Notes: a model not told the origin generated them from the letters alone. Counted from the first letter of the stretch, positions 1 through 9,955 are shown. The stretch is DNA of 42,683 nt from Novosphingopyxis sp038234155 (GCA_038234155.1 JBBSUT010000003.1:1-42683), one strand, 5' to 3'. A program made the numbers and translations.

Positions 1-6
1 GCTTTA

Positions 7-228
7 ATGACCGACCAGTTGCCTCGGTTGATAGCGCATGTTGTGCTGAATAAATCGATCCGAATGTCTTTGGACAAAGACCCGGAAATCGCGGCTAAGC
101 TTATTGACAAGGTCGAAGAGCGTTCTCCCATTCCTATCCGCTTAGTCGGCTGGATTTTGCTTGTGCTCGGATTTCTGGTGGCAATCTCGCTGGTGATTGA
201 TGGCGAGGAGTTGCAGGGGAAGAAATAG
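7..228 (+). CDS. Small single-pass membrane protein, unknown function
   Basis: A 73-residue reading frame whose C-terminal half (about residues 43-65) is a strongly hydrophobic stretch, preceded by a charged helix-like region rich in Asp, Glu and Lys. This predicts a tail-anchored or single-pass membrane protein. No family is recognised. The frame is open to the left edge, so the true start may lie outside the window; an internal ATG at 64 is an alternative start. By eye the base composition is near 50% GC, clearly lower than the neighbouring housekeeping genes, which hints at an accessory or recently acquired gene. It converges with purA. Confidence 0.45.
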   Translation: MTDQLPRLIAHVVLNKSIRMSLDKDPEIAAKLIDKVEERSPIPIRLVGWILLVLGFLVAISLVIDGEELQGKK

Positions 229-327
229 GAATAACGGTTGGCGCGATATTGACCGGGTGCACGATACTAATACGGGATTTTGTCAACCGGCGCAAATCTG
301 GCCAGATGGAATTGAAATTCTCCGGTT

Positions 328-357
328 CCCAAGAAAGCTAAACGTTTTCGCTTTGGG
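328..357 (-). terminator. Possible purA terminator hairpin
   Basis: Just after the purA stop, the minus-strand transcript can fold CCCAA-AGC against GCT-(TTC bulge)-TTGGG around an 11-base A-rich loop. There is no long U tract, so intrinsic termination is only a possibility. The small ORF at 7-228 converges on the same spacer. Confidence 0.35.
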
Positions 358-362
358 CTTAC

Positions 363-1652
<1,290 letters not shown>

Positions 1653-1778
1653 TATCCTGCCCCTGTAAATCCTGTGGAAAGCGCCGCCCTAAAGTCCGCG
1701 CGCGCGTAGGTCCAGCATTAGCGACGGACCTTCGGACCGGGTTCGTTCGTTGATGGGCAAAGAGACGAAAGGATACTC

Positions 1779-2615
1779 ATGACCACCGACTCCCATTCCC
1801 CCTATCCCGCGATCAAACTGAACGACGGGCGCATGATCCCGCAGCTCGGCTTCGGCACCTATCAGATCGAGGATGACAAGGACGCCGAAGTTGCGGTGAA
1901 GAAGGCCGTCGATATCGGCTACCAGCTGGTCGACACCGCCGCGATCTACCAGAATGAAAAGGGCGTCGGCGCGGGGCTTGAGGGCCATGACGATATCTGG
2001 TTGACGACCAAGGTGTGGAACGAGAGCCAGGGCTATGACCGCACACTGAAAGCGTTCGACAAATGCCTCGCCCGGCTGGGCCGCGAATCGGTCGACTGCG
2101 TGCTGATCCACTGGCCGTGCCCGGACAACGACAAATATGTCGAGACCTGGAAGGCCTTCATTGCAATCCAGAAGGCGGGCAAGGCCACGTCGATCGGCGT
2201 GTCCAATTTCCTCGAGCCGCATCTGAAGCGCATCGTCGACGAAACCGGTGTCGCGCCGGTGCTCAACCAGATCGAGCTGCACCCGCGCTTTCAGCAGAAA
2301 CAGGCGCGCAAGGTGCACGAGGAAATGGGCATCGCCACGCAGAGCTGGAGCCCGCTGGGCCAGGGCGATGCGATGGACAGCGATGCGGTGAAAGGCCTTG
2401 CCGACAAGCTGGGCCGCACTCCGGCGCAGGTCGTCCTGCGCTGGCATATCGACAACGGCCTGCTGGTGATCCCCAAGGCCTCGTCCGAGGCGCATATGCG
2501 CGACAATTTCGGCGTGCTCGATTTCGCGCTGTCGCCGGAAGATCTGGCCGCGTTCGATGCGCTCGACAGCAAGGATGGGCGGATGGGGCCGGACCCGGCG
2601 ACGATGAACAGCTGA
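1779..2615 (+). CDS. Aldo/keto reductase (2,5-diketo-D-gluconate reductase type)
   Basis: A 278-residue NADPH-dependent aldo/keto reductase that would reduce aldehydes or ketones to alcohols. The full catalytic tetrad is visible: Asp52, Tyr57 (VDTAAIYQNE), Lys78 (LTTKVWN) and His111 (LIHWP). The GVSNF, NQIELHP and SWSPLGQG strings and the late nucleotide-binding segment VIPKASS are typical of the DkgA/DkgB branch. An AAAGGA lies 5 bases before the ATG. It is transcribed opposite to its neighbours purA and hisZ, so it is a monocistronic insertion in an otherwise leftward gene set. The physiological substrate cannot be told from sequence. Confidence 0.93.
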   Translation: MTTDSHSPYPAIKLNDGRMIPQLGFGTYQIEDDKDAEVAVKKAVDIGYQLVDTAAIYQNEKGVGAGLEGHDDIWLTTKVWNESQGYDRTLKAFDKCLARLGRESVDCVLIHWPCPDNDKYVETWKAFIAIQKAGKATSIGVSNFLEPHLKRIVDETGVAPVLNQIELHPRFQQKQARKVHEEMGIATQSWSPLGQGDAMDSDAVKGLADKLGRTPAQVVLRWHIDNGLLVIPKASSEAHMRDNFGVLDFALSPEDLAAFDALDSKDGRMGPDPATMNS

Positions 2616-2650
2616 TCACGTCGGCCGGAATCGACGGGATTATCCAGCGC

Positions 2651-2680
2651 TCCTGCGATCGCAGGAACCCAGCATGGAGC
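2651..2680. repeat. Intergenic palindrome with CCAGCATGGAGC tail
   Basis: A perfect 16-base palindrome (2651-2666, TCCTGCGATCGCAGGA) is followed by CCAGCATGGAGC. It lies between the convergent ends of the aldo/keto reductase and hisZ genes, where it could serve as a two-way terminator. The same 12-base tail follows a different hairpin at 40011-40031. Similar 'cctgcga...gcagga' elements are frequent between genes in sphingomonads (recalled, not searched). Confidence 0.6.
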
Positions 2681-2697
2681 CTTCCCGCACCCTAGGG

Positions 2698-3813
2698 CTA
2701 AACCGGTTGTGGCCCGCCGTTTTCAAGCCGATGGCTGCAGCCCAGCGCTGCGGCATCGTCCTGGTCGCTCAGCGCCGCAACCGTGCGCCAGCCTTCCCCG
2801 CGAAGGCGCGCGGCGGCGTCGGCGTTGTGGCCTAACGGAAGGAAAAGCCGCTGTTGGCCGGCTTTTACAGCGCCCGCTTCGGCCAGTGCGTCCGGGTAAA
2901 GCGAAAATCCCGTCGCCGGTTCCTGGCTGCCGTTGGCTCGGCTGAGCATATAAGTGCCGCCGCGCCCCAGGCTGGCGACATGGCCGTCTGCATAGAGGGT
3001 GAAGCCGAACCAGCTCTGATATTCAAAGCCGTGCCGCTCGGTCGGGTCCAGCGTCAGCCGGATGTCGTCTGCGATCGGTTTGGCGATGGCGCGCAGCCCT
3101 TCCAGCCGCGATGCCAGAACGCCGCCCGCGTCCAGCGCTTCCAGCTTGGCCAAAGCATCGTGATAGGGGCCGGCCGCAGCGATCAACGGCAGAAATTCCT
3201 GCGCGCCCAGCGCGGCGAGTCCGCCGGCATCCTTGCTATCGAGCTCCGCCTTCACCGCTTCCAGCGTGCTGGCGTCGAGCGGAAAGTGCGTTTCGGCTAA
3301 CCGATCGACCAGATCGGGCAGCGTGAAATCTACGGTGATCCCGGTGACGCCGGCCGCCTGCAGAGCCTCGATGGCGAGGCCCACCACCTCGCGCGCCGCG
3401 GCGATCTCGTCCGATCCGACAATCTCCGCGCCGATCTGGGTCAGCTGCCGCTCGGGCCGCATCTGGCTGGAGCGCAGCCGCAGTACCTGGCCCGCATAGC
3501 ATAGGCGCAGGGGACGCGGCGCATCGGCCAGCCGGGTGGCCGCGATGCGCCCGATCTGCCTGGTCATGTCCGTGCGCAGCGCCAGCGTGCGCTGGGAGAT
3601 CGGATCAGTGAAACGCAAATGATCGGTGCGTTTGGCTCCCGCGCTACCCGCCACCAGCGCGCGCTCGGTTTCGGCCAACGGGGGATCGACGCGGTCATAT
3701 CCGTGGCTTGCCAGTACGGCCAGCATGGAAGCCTCGATCCCGGCCCCGCGCCCCGCCGCCGGAGCCAGCCGATCGCGAAAGCCCACGGGCAGCAGCTCGG
3801 GCGCGCCGTTCAC
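2698..3813 (-). CDS. hisZ: ATP phosphoribosyltransferase regulatory subunit
   Basis: HisZ is a catalytically inactive histidyl-tRNA synthetase paralogue that associates with short-form HisG and allows histidine feedback on the first step of histidine synthesis. The 371-residue protein shows the class II synthetase-like core: a region equivalent to motif 2 (LRLCYAGQVLRLR), the preceding LALRTDMTRQIGR and the later GFEYQSWFGFTLYADG and GRGGTYM segments. The C-terminal anticodon-binding domain of HisRS is absent, as expected for HisZ. The start is a GTG codon, 31 bases after the serA stop, suggesting co-transcription with serA. HisG is not in the window. Confidence 0.9.
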   Translation of the reverse strand: MNGAPELLPVGFRDRLAPAAGRGAGIEASMLAVLASHGYDRVDPPLAETERALVAGSAGAKRTDHLRFTDPISQRTLALRTDMTRQIGRIAATRLADAPRPLRLCYAGQVLRLRSSQMRPERQLTQIGAEIVGSDEIAAAREVVGLAIEALQAAGVTGITVDFTLPDLVDRLAETHFPLDASTLEAVKAELDSKDAGGLAALGAQEFLPLIAAAGPYHDALAKLEALDAGGVLASRLEGLRAIAKPIADDIRLTLDPTERHGFEYQSWFGFTLYADGHVASLGRGGTYMLSRANGSQEPATGFSLYPDALAEAGAVKAGQQRLFLPLGHNADAAARLRGEGWRTVAALSDQDDAAALGCSHRLENGGPQPV

Positions 3814-3844
3814 AGGACGCCCGCCGTTGTGGGAATTCCACCTG

Positions 3845-5431
3845 TCATGAGAAGCTGAGCCCCTTCACCTTCTTCACGCCTTCCAGATTGCAGATCTTCC
3901 ACATCACCGGCTCCTCGACGGGCTGATCGACCGACAGCAGCAGCACCGCCTCGCCGCGATCGCCGCCGGCGCGGCGGCCGAGATGGAAGGTGCCGATATT
4001 GACGCCCGCCTCGCCCAGCGCGGTACCGACCTTGCCGATGAAGCCGGGAATATCCTCGTTCACGATATACAGCATGGCTCCGGTCAGATCGGCCTCGATC
4101 TTGATACCGAACATGTCCACCAGCCGCGGCTGATCGTTACCGAACAGCGTGCCGGCTACGGAGCGCTCGCCGTTTTCGGTGGTGACCGATACGCGCAGCA
4201 GCGTGTGATAGTCCTGCGTCCGGTCATGCCGCACCTCGCGCACGTCGAGCCCGCGCTCACGCGCCAGATAGGGCGCATTGACCATGTTCACCGTGTCCGA
4301 ATAGACGCGCATCAACCCCGCCAGCACCGCGCCGCTGATCGGCTTGATGTTGAGCTGGGCTGCCGCGCCCTCGACCTCGATCGATACGCCGCGAATGTCC
4401 TGGCCGATCAGCTGGCCGACAAGGCTGCCCAGCCTCTCAGCCAGCGCCATATAGGGGCGCACGCGCGGCGCCTCTTCGGCCGACAGGCTGGGCATGTTGA
4501 GCGCATTGGTGACGCCCCCGCTGATAAGATAGTCGCTCAGCTGTTCGGCCACCTGGATGGCGACATTGACCTGCGCCTCGTCGGTCGACGCGCCCAGATG
4601 CGGTGTGCAGATCAGGCCGGGCGTCCCGAACAGCGGATTGTCCTTGGCCGGCTCCTCGGCAAACACATCGAGCGCCGCGCCCGCGACCTGTCCCGATTCC
4701 AGCGCCTCCTTGAGCGCAACCTCGTCGATCAGACCGCCGCGCGCGCAGTTGATAATGCGCACGCCCTTCTTGGTCTTGGCCAGCGCTTCCCGTGACAGGA
4801 TGCCGCGCGTCTGATCGGTCAGCGGGGTATGCAAGGTGATGAAATCGGCGCGCGCCAGCAGCTGGTCCAGCTCAACCTTTTCCACGCCCATTTCCACGGC
4901 GCGATCGGGCGTCAGGAACGGATCGAACGCAATCACCTTCATCTTCAGACCGAGCGCGCGATCGGCCACGATCGACCCGATATTGCCGGCACCGATCAGG
5001 CCCAGGGTCTTGGAGGTCAGCTCGACTCCCATGAACTTGGATTTCTCCCACTTGCCTGCCTGGGTGGAAGCGTCCGCCTCCGGCAGCTGGCGGGCCAGCG
5101 CGAACATCATTGCCACGGCGTGTTCGGCGGTGGTGATGGAATTGCCAAACGGCGTGTTCATCACGACGACGCCCTTAGCCGAGGCGGCAGGGATATCGAC
5201 ATTGTCAACGCCGATCCCGGCGCGGCCGATGACCTTGAGCTGGGTCGCCGCCTCCAGGATCTCGGGCGTTACCGTGGTCGAACTGCGGATGGCGAGGCCA
5301 TCATAAGCGCCGATGATGGCCTTGAGCTCTTCCGGGCTCTTGCCGGTTATCTCGTCCACCTCAATCCCGCGCTCGCGGAAAATCTGGGCGGCCTTGGGGG
5401 ACATCTTGTCGGAAATCAGAACTTTGGGCAT
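3845..5431 (-). CDS. serA: D-3-phosphoglycerate dehydrogenase
   Basis: SerA oxidises 3-phosphoglycerate with NAD+ to 3-phosphohydroxypyruvate, opening the serine pathway. The 528 residues are organised as the long form: substrate domain, Rossmann domain with GLIGAGNIGSIVADRA (near residue 145), the Arg of NCARGG, the Glu of FAEEP and the His of TPHLGAST as catalytic residues, then an allosteric substrate-binding domain and a C-terminal ACT domain (IVNEDIPGFIGKVGTALGE) for serine feedback. The start was chosen at the ATG giving MPKVLISDKM; the open frame continues 107 codons upstream but that stretch lacks family similarity. It lies between serC and hisZ. Confidence 0.97.
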   Translation of the reverse strand: MPKVLISDKMSPKAAQIFRERGIEVDEITGKSPEELKAIIGAYDGLAIRSSTTVTPEILEAATQLKVIGRAGIGVDNVDIPAASAKGVVVMNTPFGNSITTAEHAVAMMFALARQLPEADASTQAGKWEKSKFMGVELTSKTLGLIGAGNIGSIVADRALGLKMKVIAFDPFLTPDRAVEMGVEKVELDQLLARADFITLHTPLTDQTRGILSREALAKTKKGVRIINCARGGLIDEVALKEALESGQVAGAALDVFAEEPAKDNPLFGTPGLICTPHLGASTDEAQVNVAIQVAEQLSDYLISGGVTNALNMPSLSAEEAPRVRPYMALAERLGSLVGQLIGQDIRGVSIEVEGAAAQLNIKPISGAVLAGLMRVYSDTVNMVNAPYLARERGLDVREVRHDRTQDYHTLLRVSVTTENGERSVAGTLFGNDQPRLVDMFGIKIEADLTGAMLYIVNEDIPGFIGKVGTALGEAGVNIGTFHLGRRAGGDRGEAVLLLSVDQPVEEPVMWKICNLEGVKKVKGLSFS

Positions 5432-5549
5432 GTGATGTGTCTTTCGAAGCGCTGTGCCGCCCCTGCCAAAGCAGGAGGCTGCGGCGTCAAATGAATAGGG
5501 CTGGGCAGTGGGCACCTGTTTTTGCGCAAGGCCCGGATGCGCGGAACGA

Positions 5550-6722
5550 TCAGGAAAGCGCGGCCTTGACCTCGCCATAGGCCCATTCGATCCACGGCTG
5601 GAGGCGGCGCAGGTCCTCCTCTTCCACCGTGCCGCCGCACCAGACACGCAAGCTTGGCGGGGCGTCGCGATAGCCGTTGAAATCATAGGCCACATCCAGC
5701 GCCTCGAGCGTGGCAGCGATCGACTTGGGCACCGATGCCTTCGCTTCATCATCGAGCCCGTCGTAGAATGCGCCCTGGAAGACGAAGCACACGCCCGTGT
5801 TGGTGCGCAGCGCGGGATCGTCGACCATATTGCGCAGCCACGGCGTGGCCTCGATCCAGTCGGTCATGATCCTGGCATTGGCGTCCGCGCGGCCGTGCAT
5901 CGCCTGCAGCCCGCCGATGCTCCGGGCCCATTCCAGCGCCGCAATATAATCCTCGGTCGCCATCATTGAGGGCGTGTTGATCGTCGCGCCCTCGAAGATC
6001 GCGCGGTTGAGCTTGTCGCCCTTCTTGAGGCGGAACAGCTTGGGCAGCGGCCAGCTGGGATCATAGCTTTCGATCCGCTCGACGGCGCGCGGGGAGAGGA
6101 TCAGCATGCCGTGCGCGGCTTCCGATCCCATTACCTTTTGCCAGCTGAAGGTGGTCGCATCCAGCTTGGGCCAGTCCATCGCCTGCGCGAACACAGCCGA
6201 TGTGGCGTCGTTGATGGTGATGCCGGTGCGGTCCGCCGCAATGAAATCGGCATTCGGCACGCGCACGCCAGACGTGGTACCGTTCCAGGTGAATACGATG
6301 TCGTTGTCCGCCGGGATCGAGGCCAGATCGGGCAGCTTGCCGTAATCGGCGTCGAGCACGGTCAGATCGGCCAGCTTCAGCTGCTTGACCGCATCCTGGA
6401 TCCAGACGTTGCCGAAGCTCTCCCATGCGGCCACGGTGGCCGGTCCCTGGCCCAGCATCGTCCACATCGCACACTCCAGCGCGCCGGTATCCGAGCCCGG
6501 CATAATGCCGATCAGATAATCGTCCGGAACGCCGAGAAGCTCGCGCGTCAGATCGATGGCGTATTTCAGGCGTGCCTTGCCGATCTTGGACCGGTGCGAG
6601 CGGCCGAGCGATTCGGTCTTGAGCTTGTCAAAGGACCAGCCCGGCATCTTGGCCGTGGGGCCGGATGAAAAGAACGGACGCTCTGGGCGCAGTTCGGGCT
6701 TGGGTGCGGATATCTCGGTCAT
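5550..6722 (-). CDS. serC: Phosphoserine aminotransferase
   Basis: SerC transfers an amino group from glutamate to 3-phosphohydroxypyruvate using PLP, the second step of serine synthesis, and also acts in pyridoxal phosphate synthesis. The protein (390 residues from this ATG) is of the alphaproteobacterial type: it opens with FSSGPTAK and LGRSHRSKIGK, has MPGSDTGALECAMW for phosphate binding, and contains the Schiff-base lysine in FSWQKVMGSEAAHGM. A GAGGAG lies 10 bases before this ATG and 4 bases before another in-frame ATG at 6728, so either could be used. serA follows 118 bases downstream, which may be one transcript. Confidence 0.96.
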   Translation of the reverse strand: MTEISAPKPELRPERPFFSSGPTAKMPGWSFDKLKTESLGRSHRSKIGKARLKYAIDLTRELLGVPDDYLIGIMPGSDTGALECAMWTMLGQGPATVAAWESFGNVWIQDAVKQLKLADLTVLDADYGKLPDLASIPADNDIVFTWNGTTSGVRVPNADFIAADRTGITINDATSAVFAQAMDWPKLDATTFSWQKVMGSEAAHGMLILSPRAVERIESYDPSWPLPKLFRLKKGDKLNRAIFEGATINTPSMMATEDYIAALEWARSIGGLQAMHGRADANARIMTDWIEATPWLRNMVDDPALRTNTGVCFVFQGAFYDGLDDEAKASVPKSIAATLEALDVAYDFNGYRDAPPSLRVWCGGTVEEEDLRRLQPWIEWAYGEVKAALS

Positions 6723-6728
6723 GCTCAT

Positions 6729-6797
6729 GCTTCTCCTCACAGAGAGCGCGCGCCGCGTTGGGACGGCGTGGCCCGCTGGCCGACCTAGTGGCCGCTG
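6729..6797 (-). ncRNA. Candidate structured serC leader
   Basis: Immediately before serC the minus-strand RNA can form two short hairpins: GGCC/GGCC around ACTAGGTC (6778-6793) and CGCCG/CGGCG around TCCCAACG (6751-6768), followed by the ribosome-binding site GTGAGGAGAAGC. A 'serC motif' RNA is described upstream of serC in Alphaproteobacteria; the position and two-hairpin layout agree, but I cannot align it to the covariance model. The ligand of that motif is unknown. Confidence 0.4.
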
Positions 6798-6874
6798 CCC
6801 CCAAGTCAAGCGCGGCGGCGCCGGGCGCGGCGGAATGGTCCTGATATCGGTTCCGCCGGTTACGATGTGGAAAG

Positions 6875-6888
6875 ATTAACGGGTTAAT
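6875..6888. promoter_or_regulatory. ATTAAC/GTTAAT dyad upstream of c-di-GMP gene
   Basis: Perfect six-base arms ATTAAC and GTTAAT flank a GG centre, ending 9 bases before the ATG of the GGDEF-EAL gene. Placement fits an operator or a promoter-overlapping repressor site. TTAA half-sites also occur in CtrA targets of Alphaproteobacteria, but the spacing here (4 bases) is not the CtrA spacing (7 bases). Confidence 0.35.
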
Positions 6889-6897
6889 GCTCGGCCC

Positions 6898-9186
6898 ATG
6901 AAGTTGCCTTTCGCTGCCCGGACCTACACCGCCGCCGCATTGCCCGCCCTGATTCCGCTGGCGGGATCGCTGCGTCTGGATCTGGCGACGCTGGCCCAGA
7001 TGCTGGCCGTTGGCGGCATCAGCCTGGGTGCGTTGCTGTTCCAGCGCCGCGCCGACAAGACGGCTCATGCGCGCGCCATCCAGTCCGACACGCGCGCGCG
7101 CGCCGCGCATTTGCTGCGGGATTATGAGCGGGACGGCCGCGGCTGGTTCTGGGAGACCGACCGGCAGGGCTATCTGCGTTATATCACGCACCAGGTTGCC
7201 GAGCGTATCGGTCTCAGCCCGGACGATATTCTGGGCAAACCGTTCACCAGCCTGATCGCGCAGATCGGCACGCGCGACGAGGAGCGCGAGGAGCGCACGC
7301 TGGGCTTTCACCTGTCGTCGCGCACCAGTTTCAGCGAACTGTCGATCAAGGTAGGCAAGGATGAACAGCGCTGGTGGTCGGTATCGGGCAATCCCGTGCT
7401 CGACGATCTGGGCAATTTCCAGGGCTTCCGCGGCAGCGGCACCGATCTGACCGACATGCGCGAAACGCAGGAAGCGTTCCAGCAGCTGGCGCGCTACGAC
7501 ACGCTGACGGGCCTGGCCAATCGGCTCGAGATCAACCGGCTGCTCGAACAATCGCTCAAGGACCACATGGGCAAGAACAAGCCGTGCACGCTGTTCCTGC
7601 TCGATCTGGACCGGTTCAAGCAGGTCAATGATACGCTGGGCCACCCGGCCGGCGACGCGCTGCTCAAACAGGTGGCCGAGCGGCTGGAACGCGTGGTCGG
7701 CGGCACCGGATCGGTCGGGCGGATCGGCGGCGACGAATTTCAGATCATATTGCCAAAATGGTCTGACAGAACCGCGCTGGAAACGCTGGCGCGCCGCATC
7801 ATCGAGGCGCTGTCGATCCCCTATATCGTGGAAGGCGCGCAGGTGCGCATTGGCGCATCCATCGGCATCGTGGTGTATACCGACGGACCGGTCAGTCAGG
7901 CCGCGCTGGTGCGCAGCGCCGATCTGGCGCTCTATGCCGCCAAGGACGCCGGGCGCGGCACCTTCCGCTTCTACGAGACCTCGATGCACGAACTGGCGTC
8001 CGAACGCCGGACGCTGGAGGAGGATCTGCGCGAGGCGCTGGCACGCGGCCAGCTGTCGCTGGTTTATCAGCCGATCATCGAGATCGCGACGGAGCAGATT
8101 TCGGGATTCGAGGTGCTCACCCGCTGGGACCATCCCACGCGCGGCCGCATCGGGCCGGACGTGTTCATCACCATCGCCGAGGAAGCCAATCTGATCTCGC
8201 GCATTGGAGACTGGACCATCCGCAGCGCCTGCGAACAGATGGCGCAGTGGCCCGGCCATCTGACCGTGGCGGTCAATGTTTCGCCCACACAATTCGCGGC
8301 CAGCGATCTGACCGCCGTGGTGGTCAACGCCCTGGCGCAAAGCGGCATCGACTGTTCGCGTCTGGAACTGGAGGTGACCGAGAGCGTGTTCCTGGAAGGC
8401 GGCGACGATAATATCGCTATTTTCAACCGCCTGAAATCCATCGGCGTCCGCCTGGCGCTGGACGATTTTGGCACGGGCTATTCGGCGCTGGGCTATTTGA
8501 AAAAAATACCTTTCGACAAGATCAAGATCGACCAGAGCTTCGTGCGCGGCGCCGCCCAGAAAGGCAGTATGAACGGCGCGATCATCGCCTCGATCGTTGG
8601 GCTGGCCGGGGCGCTGGGCATGGACACCACCGCCGAGGGCGCCGAAACTCATGACGAGCTCGCGCTGATCCGCCAGCTCGGTTGCAGCCATGTGCAGGGC
8701 TATATCTACGGCAAACCGATGACGGCCGAAGATGCCACTGCATTGCTGGCGGAGCATGGCGGTCACGCCGTGGCCGAGGGCTTCAAGGCCAATCGCCCGC
8801 CGCGCAAACGCACCTTCCGCCGCATCGGCGTTCACAATGAGGGCTATTGCTATGCCGGCCTGATCCGCAACGTCAGCATGCTTGGCGCGCTGATCGACGG
8901 ACTGTGGGACGTGCCGTCCGGCACCCGGTTCCTGTTGGAGCTGGACGATGGCCTGTTCCTGCAGGCGCAGGCACGCTGGTCGGCTGACAACCAGATGGGC
9001 GTGGAGTTCGACACGCCGCTAGATCTCAATGCCTTGGGCGATGCCAGCAGGTTCAAGGTGATCACCGGCTGGCGCGAGGATGTGACGGGCAAACCCGAAC
9101 CCGTCCATGCGCCAGACCCGTTTGGCGCACCGGACGAGTGGGCGGCAATTGCGCAGGATGGACCGGCGCGCAGCGGTGCCGCCTGA
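6898..9186 (+). CDS. PAS-GGDEF-EAL-PilZ cyclic-di-GMP protein
   Basis: A 762-residue signalling protein predicted both to make and to degrade cyclic-di-GMP. The N-terminus (about 10-50) is hydrophobic and may be membrane-bound. A PAS-like sensor follows (about 75-195; WFWETDRQGYLRYIT). The cyclase domain has an intact GGDEF at 277-281, but the position of the RxxD inhibitory site is occupied by GGTG, so product inhibition through that site is unlikely. The EAL domain has EVL at 405-407 and an intact DDFGTG (522-527), so phosphodiesterase activity is plausible. The C-terminus resembles PilZ: basic residues near 640 and NVSMLG from 658. No clear Shine-Dalgarno is seen. The signal sensed is unknown. 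Confidence 0.93.
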   Translation: MKLPFAARTYTAAALPALIPLAGSLRLDLATLAQMLAVGGISLGALLFQRRADKTAHARAIQSDTRARAAHLLRDYERDGRGWFWETDRQGYLRYITHQVAERIGLSPDDILGKPFTSLIAQIGTRDEEREERTLGFHLSSRTSFSELSIKVGKDEQRWWSVSGNPVLDDLGNFQGFRGSGTDLTDMRETQEAFQQLARYDTLTGLANRLEINRLLEQSLKDHMGKNKPCTLFLLDLDRFKQVNDTLGHPAGDALLKQVAERLERVVGGTGSVGRIGGDEFQIILPKWSDRTALETLARRIIEALSIPYIVEGAQVRIGASIGIVVYTDGPVSQAALVRSADLALYAAKDAGRGTFRFYETSMHELASERRTLEEDLREALARGQLSLVYQPIIEIATEQISGFEVLTRWDHPTRGRIGPDVFITIAEEANLISRIGDWTIRSACEQMAQWPGHLTVAVNVSPTQFAASDLTAVVVNALAQSGIDCSRLELEVTESVFLEGGDDNIAIFNRLKSIGVRLALDDFGTGYSALGYLKKIPFDKIKIDQSFVRGAAQKGSMNGAIIASIVGLAGALGMDTTAEGAETHDELALIRQLGCSHVQGYIYGKPMTAEDATALLAEHGGHAVAEGFKANRPPRKRTFRRIGVHNEGYCYAGLIRNVSMLGALIDGLWDVPSGTRFLLELDDGLFLQAQARWSADNQMGVEFDTPLDLNALGDASRFKVITGWREDVTGKPEPVHAPDPFGAPDEWAAIAQDGPARSGAA

Positions 9187-9271
9187 CCCGCGCCCACGGT
9201 GCCTGAATCCGACCCGCGCCTACGGTGGTGAATTTGCCGATCGTTAACCATCGCGGCCCTAGCATCGCCCA

Positions 9272-9955
9272 ATGATCCGGCGCCCCCTCCCATCGCCTCT
9301 CCTGCTTCTGATGCGCCTTCTGCTTGTGACGGCAGGCCTGACGTTGACGGGTTGCGGCGTGCTGCCCGCTGCGCGCCAGCCCGATCGCCCCGCGCCCGCC
9401 ATCGGTACAGCGCCGTTCGCATCGGGCGCGGCGCGTCAGTGCCTGGCAGATCTGACCGCGGCTTCGGTATCGTTCCAGGCGCTGCCGGACCGCGATTTTG
9501 GCGGCGGGTGCCGGACGATCGATACCCTCAAGTTGCTCGATATCGGCACGCCCACCACCAATCTGGGCGCGCTGACCTGTCCGCTGGCCCGCAATTTTGC
9601 GTTCTGGGCGGCGTACGGCGTGGGTCCGGCGGGGCTGCAGCTCATGGGCAGCCAGGTCGTGCGGATCGAGACGATGGGCAGCTATGCCTGCCGCAACGTC
9701 AACGGCGCGGCGACCGGAAAACTGTCAGAACATGCCTATGCCAACGCGCTGGACGTCTCCGCCTTTGTGCTGGCCGATGGACGGCGGATCAGCGTGCAGC
9801 AGGGCTGGAATGGGTCCCCGCAAGAACAGGCGTTTTTGCGCGCGCTCCACCGATCGGCGTGCCGCCGCTTTGGCACCGTGCTCGGCCCGGACTACAATGC
9901 AGCGCACGCCAACCACTTCCACTTCGATATGTCTGGCCAGGGCTATTGCCGCTAG
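9272..9955 (+). CDS. Extensin-like family lipoprotein
   Basis: A 227-residue secreted protein of the extensin-like C-terminal family (DUF-type, common in Alphaproteobacteria). It starts with a hydrophobic signal ending in the lipobox LTGC (Cys28), which predicts a lipid-anchored envelope protein. The family core is clear: CLADL...V.F, CRTIDTLKL, LTCPLARNFAFW, GSYACRNVNG, LSEHAYANALDVSAFVLADG and, near the end, HANHFHFDMS. The conserved His and Asp of SEHAYANALDV and NHFHFD resemble metal-dependent D,D-peptidase folds, so a role in cell-wall turnover is a reasonable inference, not shown. It may share a transcript with the GGDEF-EAL gene 85 bases upstream. Confidence 0.88.
   Translation: MIRRPLPSPLLLLMRLLLVTAGLTLTGCGVLPAARQPDRPAPAIGTAPFASGAARQCLADLTAASVSFQALPDRDFGGGCRTIDTLKLLDIGTPTTNLGALTCPLARNFAFWAAYGVGPAGLQLMGSQVVRIETMGSYACRNVNGAATGKLSEHAYANALDVSAFVLADGRRISVQQGWNGSPQEQAFLRALHRSACRRFGTVLGPDYNAAHANHFHFDMSGQGYCR

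Noticed and set aside
5432..5752. 107-codon N-terminal extension of serA
   Set aside because: It overlaps serC in another frame and bears no similarity to SerA; a good family-like start exists at 5431.
6590..6640. GAGCTTGTC..AAGG sequence within serC resembling the repeat at 38184
   Set aside because: About 16 of 21 bases match, but the SerC N-terminus keeps the length expected of the family there, so chance or codon-driven similarity is more likely than an insertion.
6628..8835. 735-codon open frame opposite the GGDEF-EAL gene
   Set aside because: It spans the divergent serC/GGDEF promoter region and lies antisense to a gene with intact domains; His/Arg/Gln-rich composition is typical of a shadow frame.
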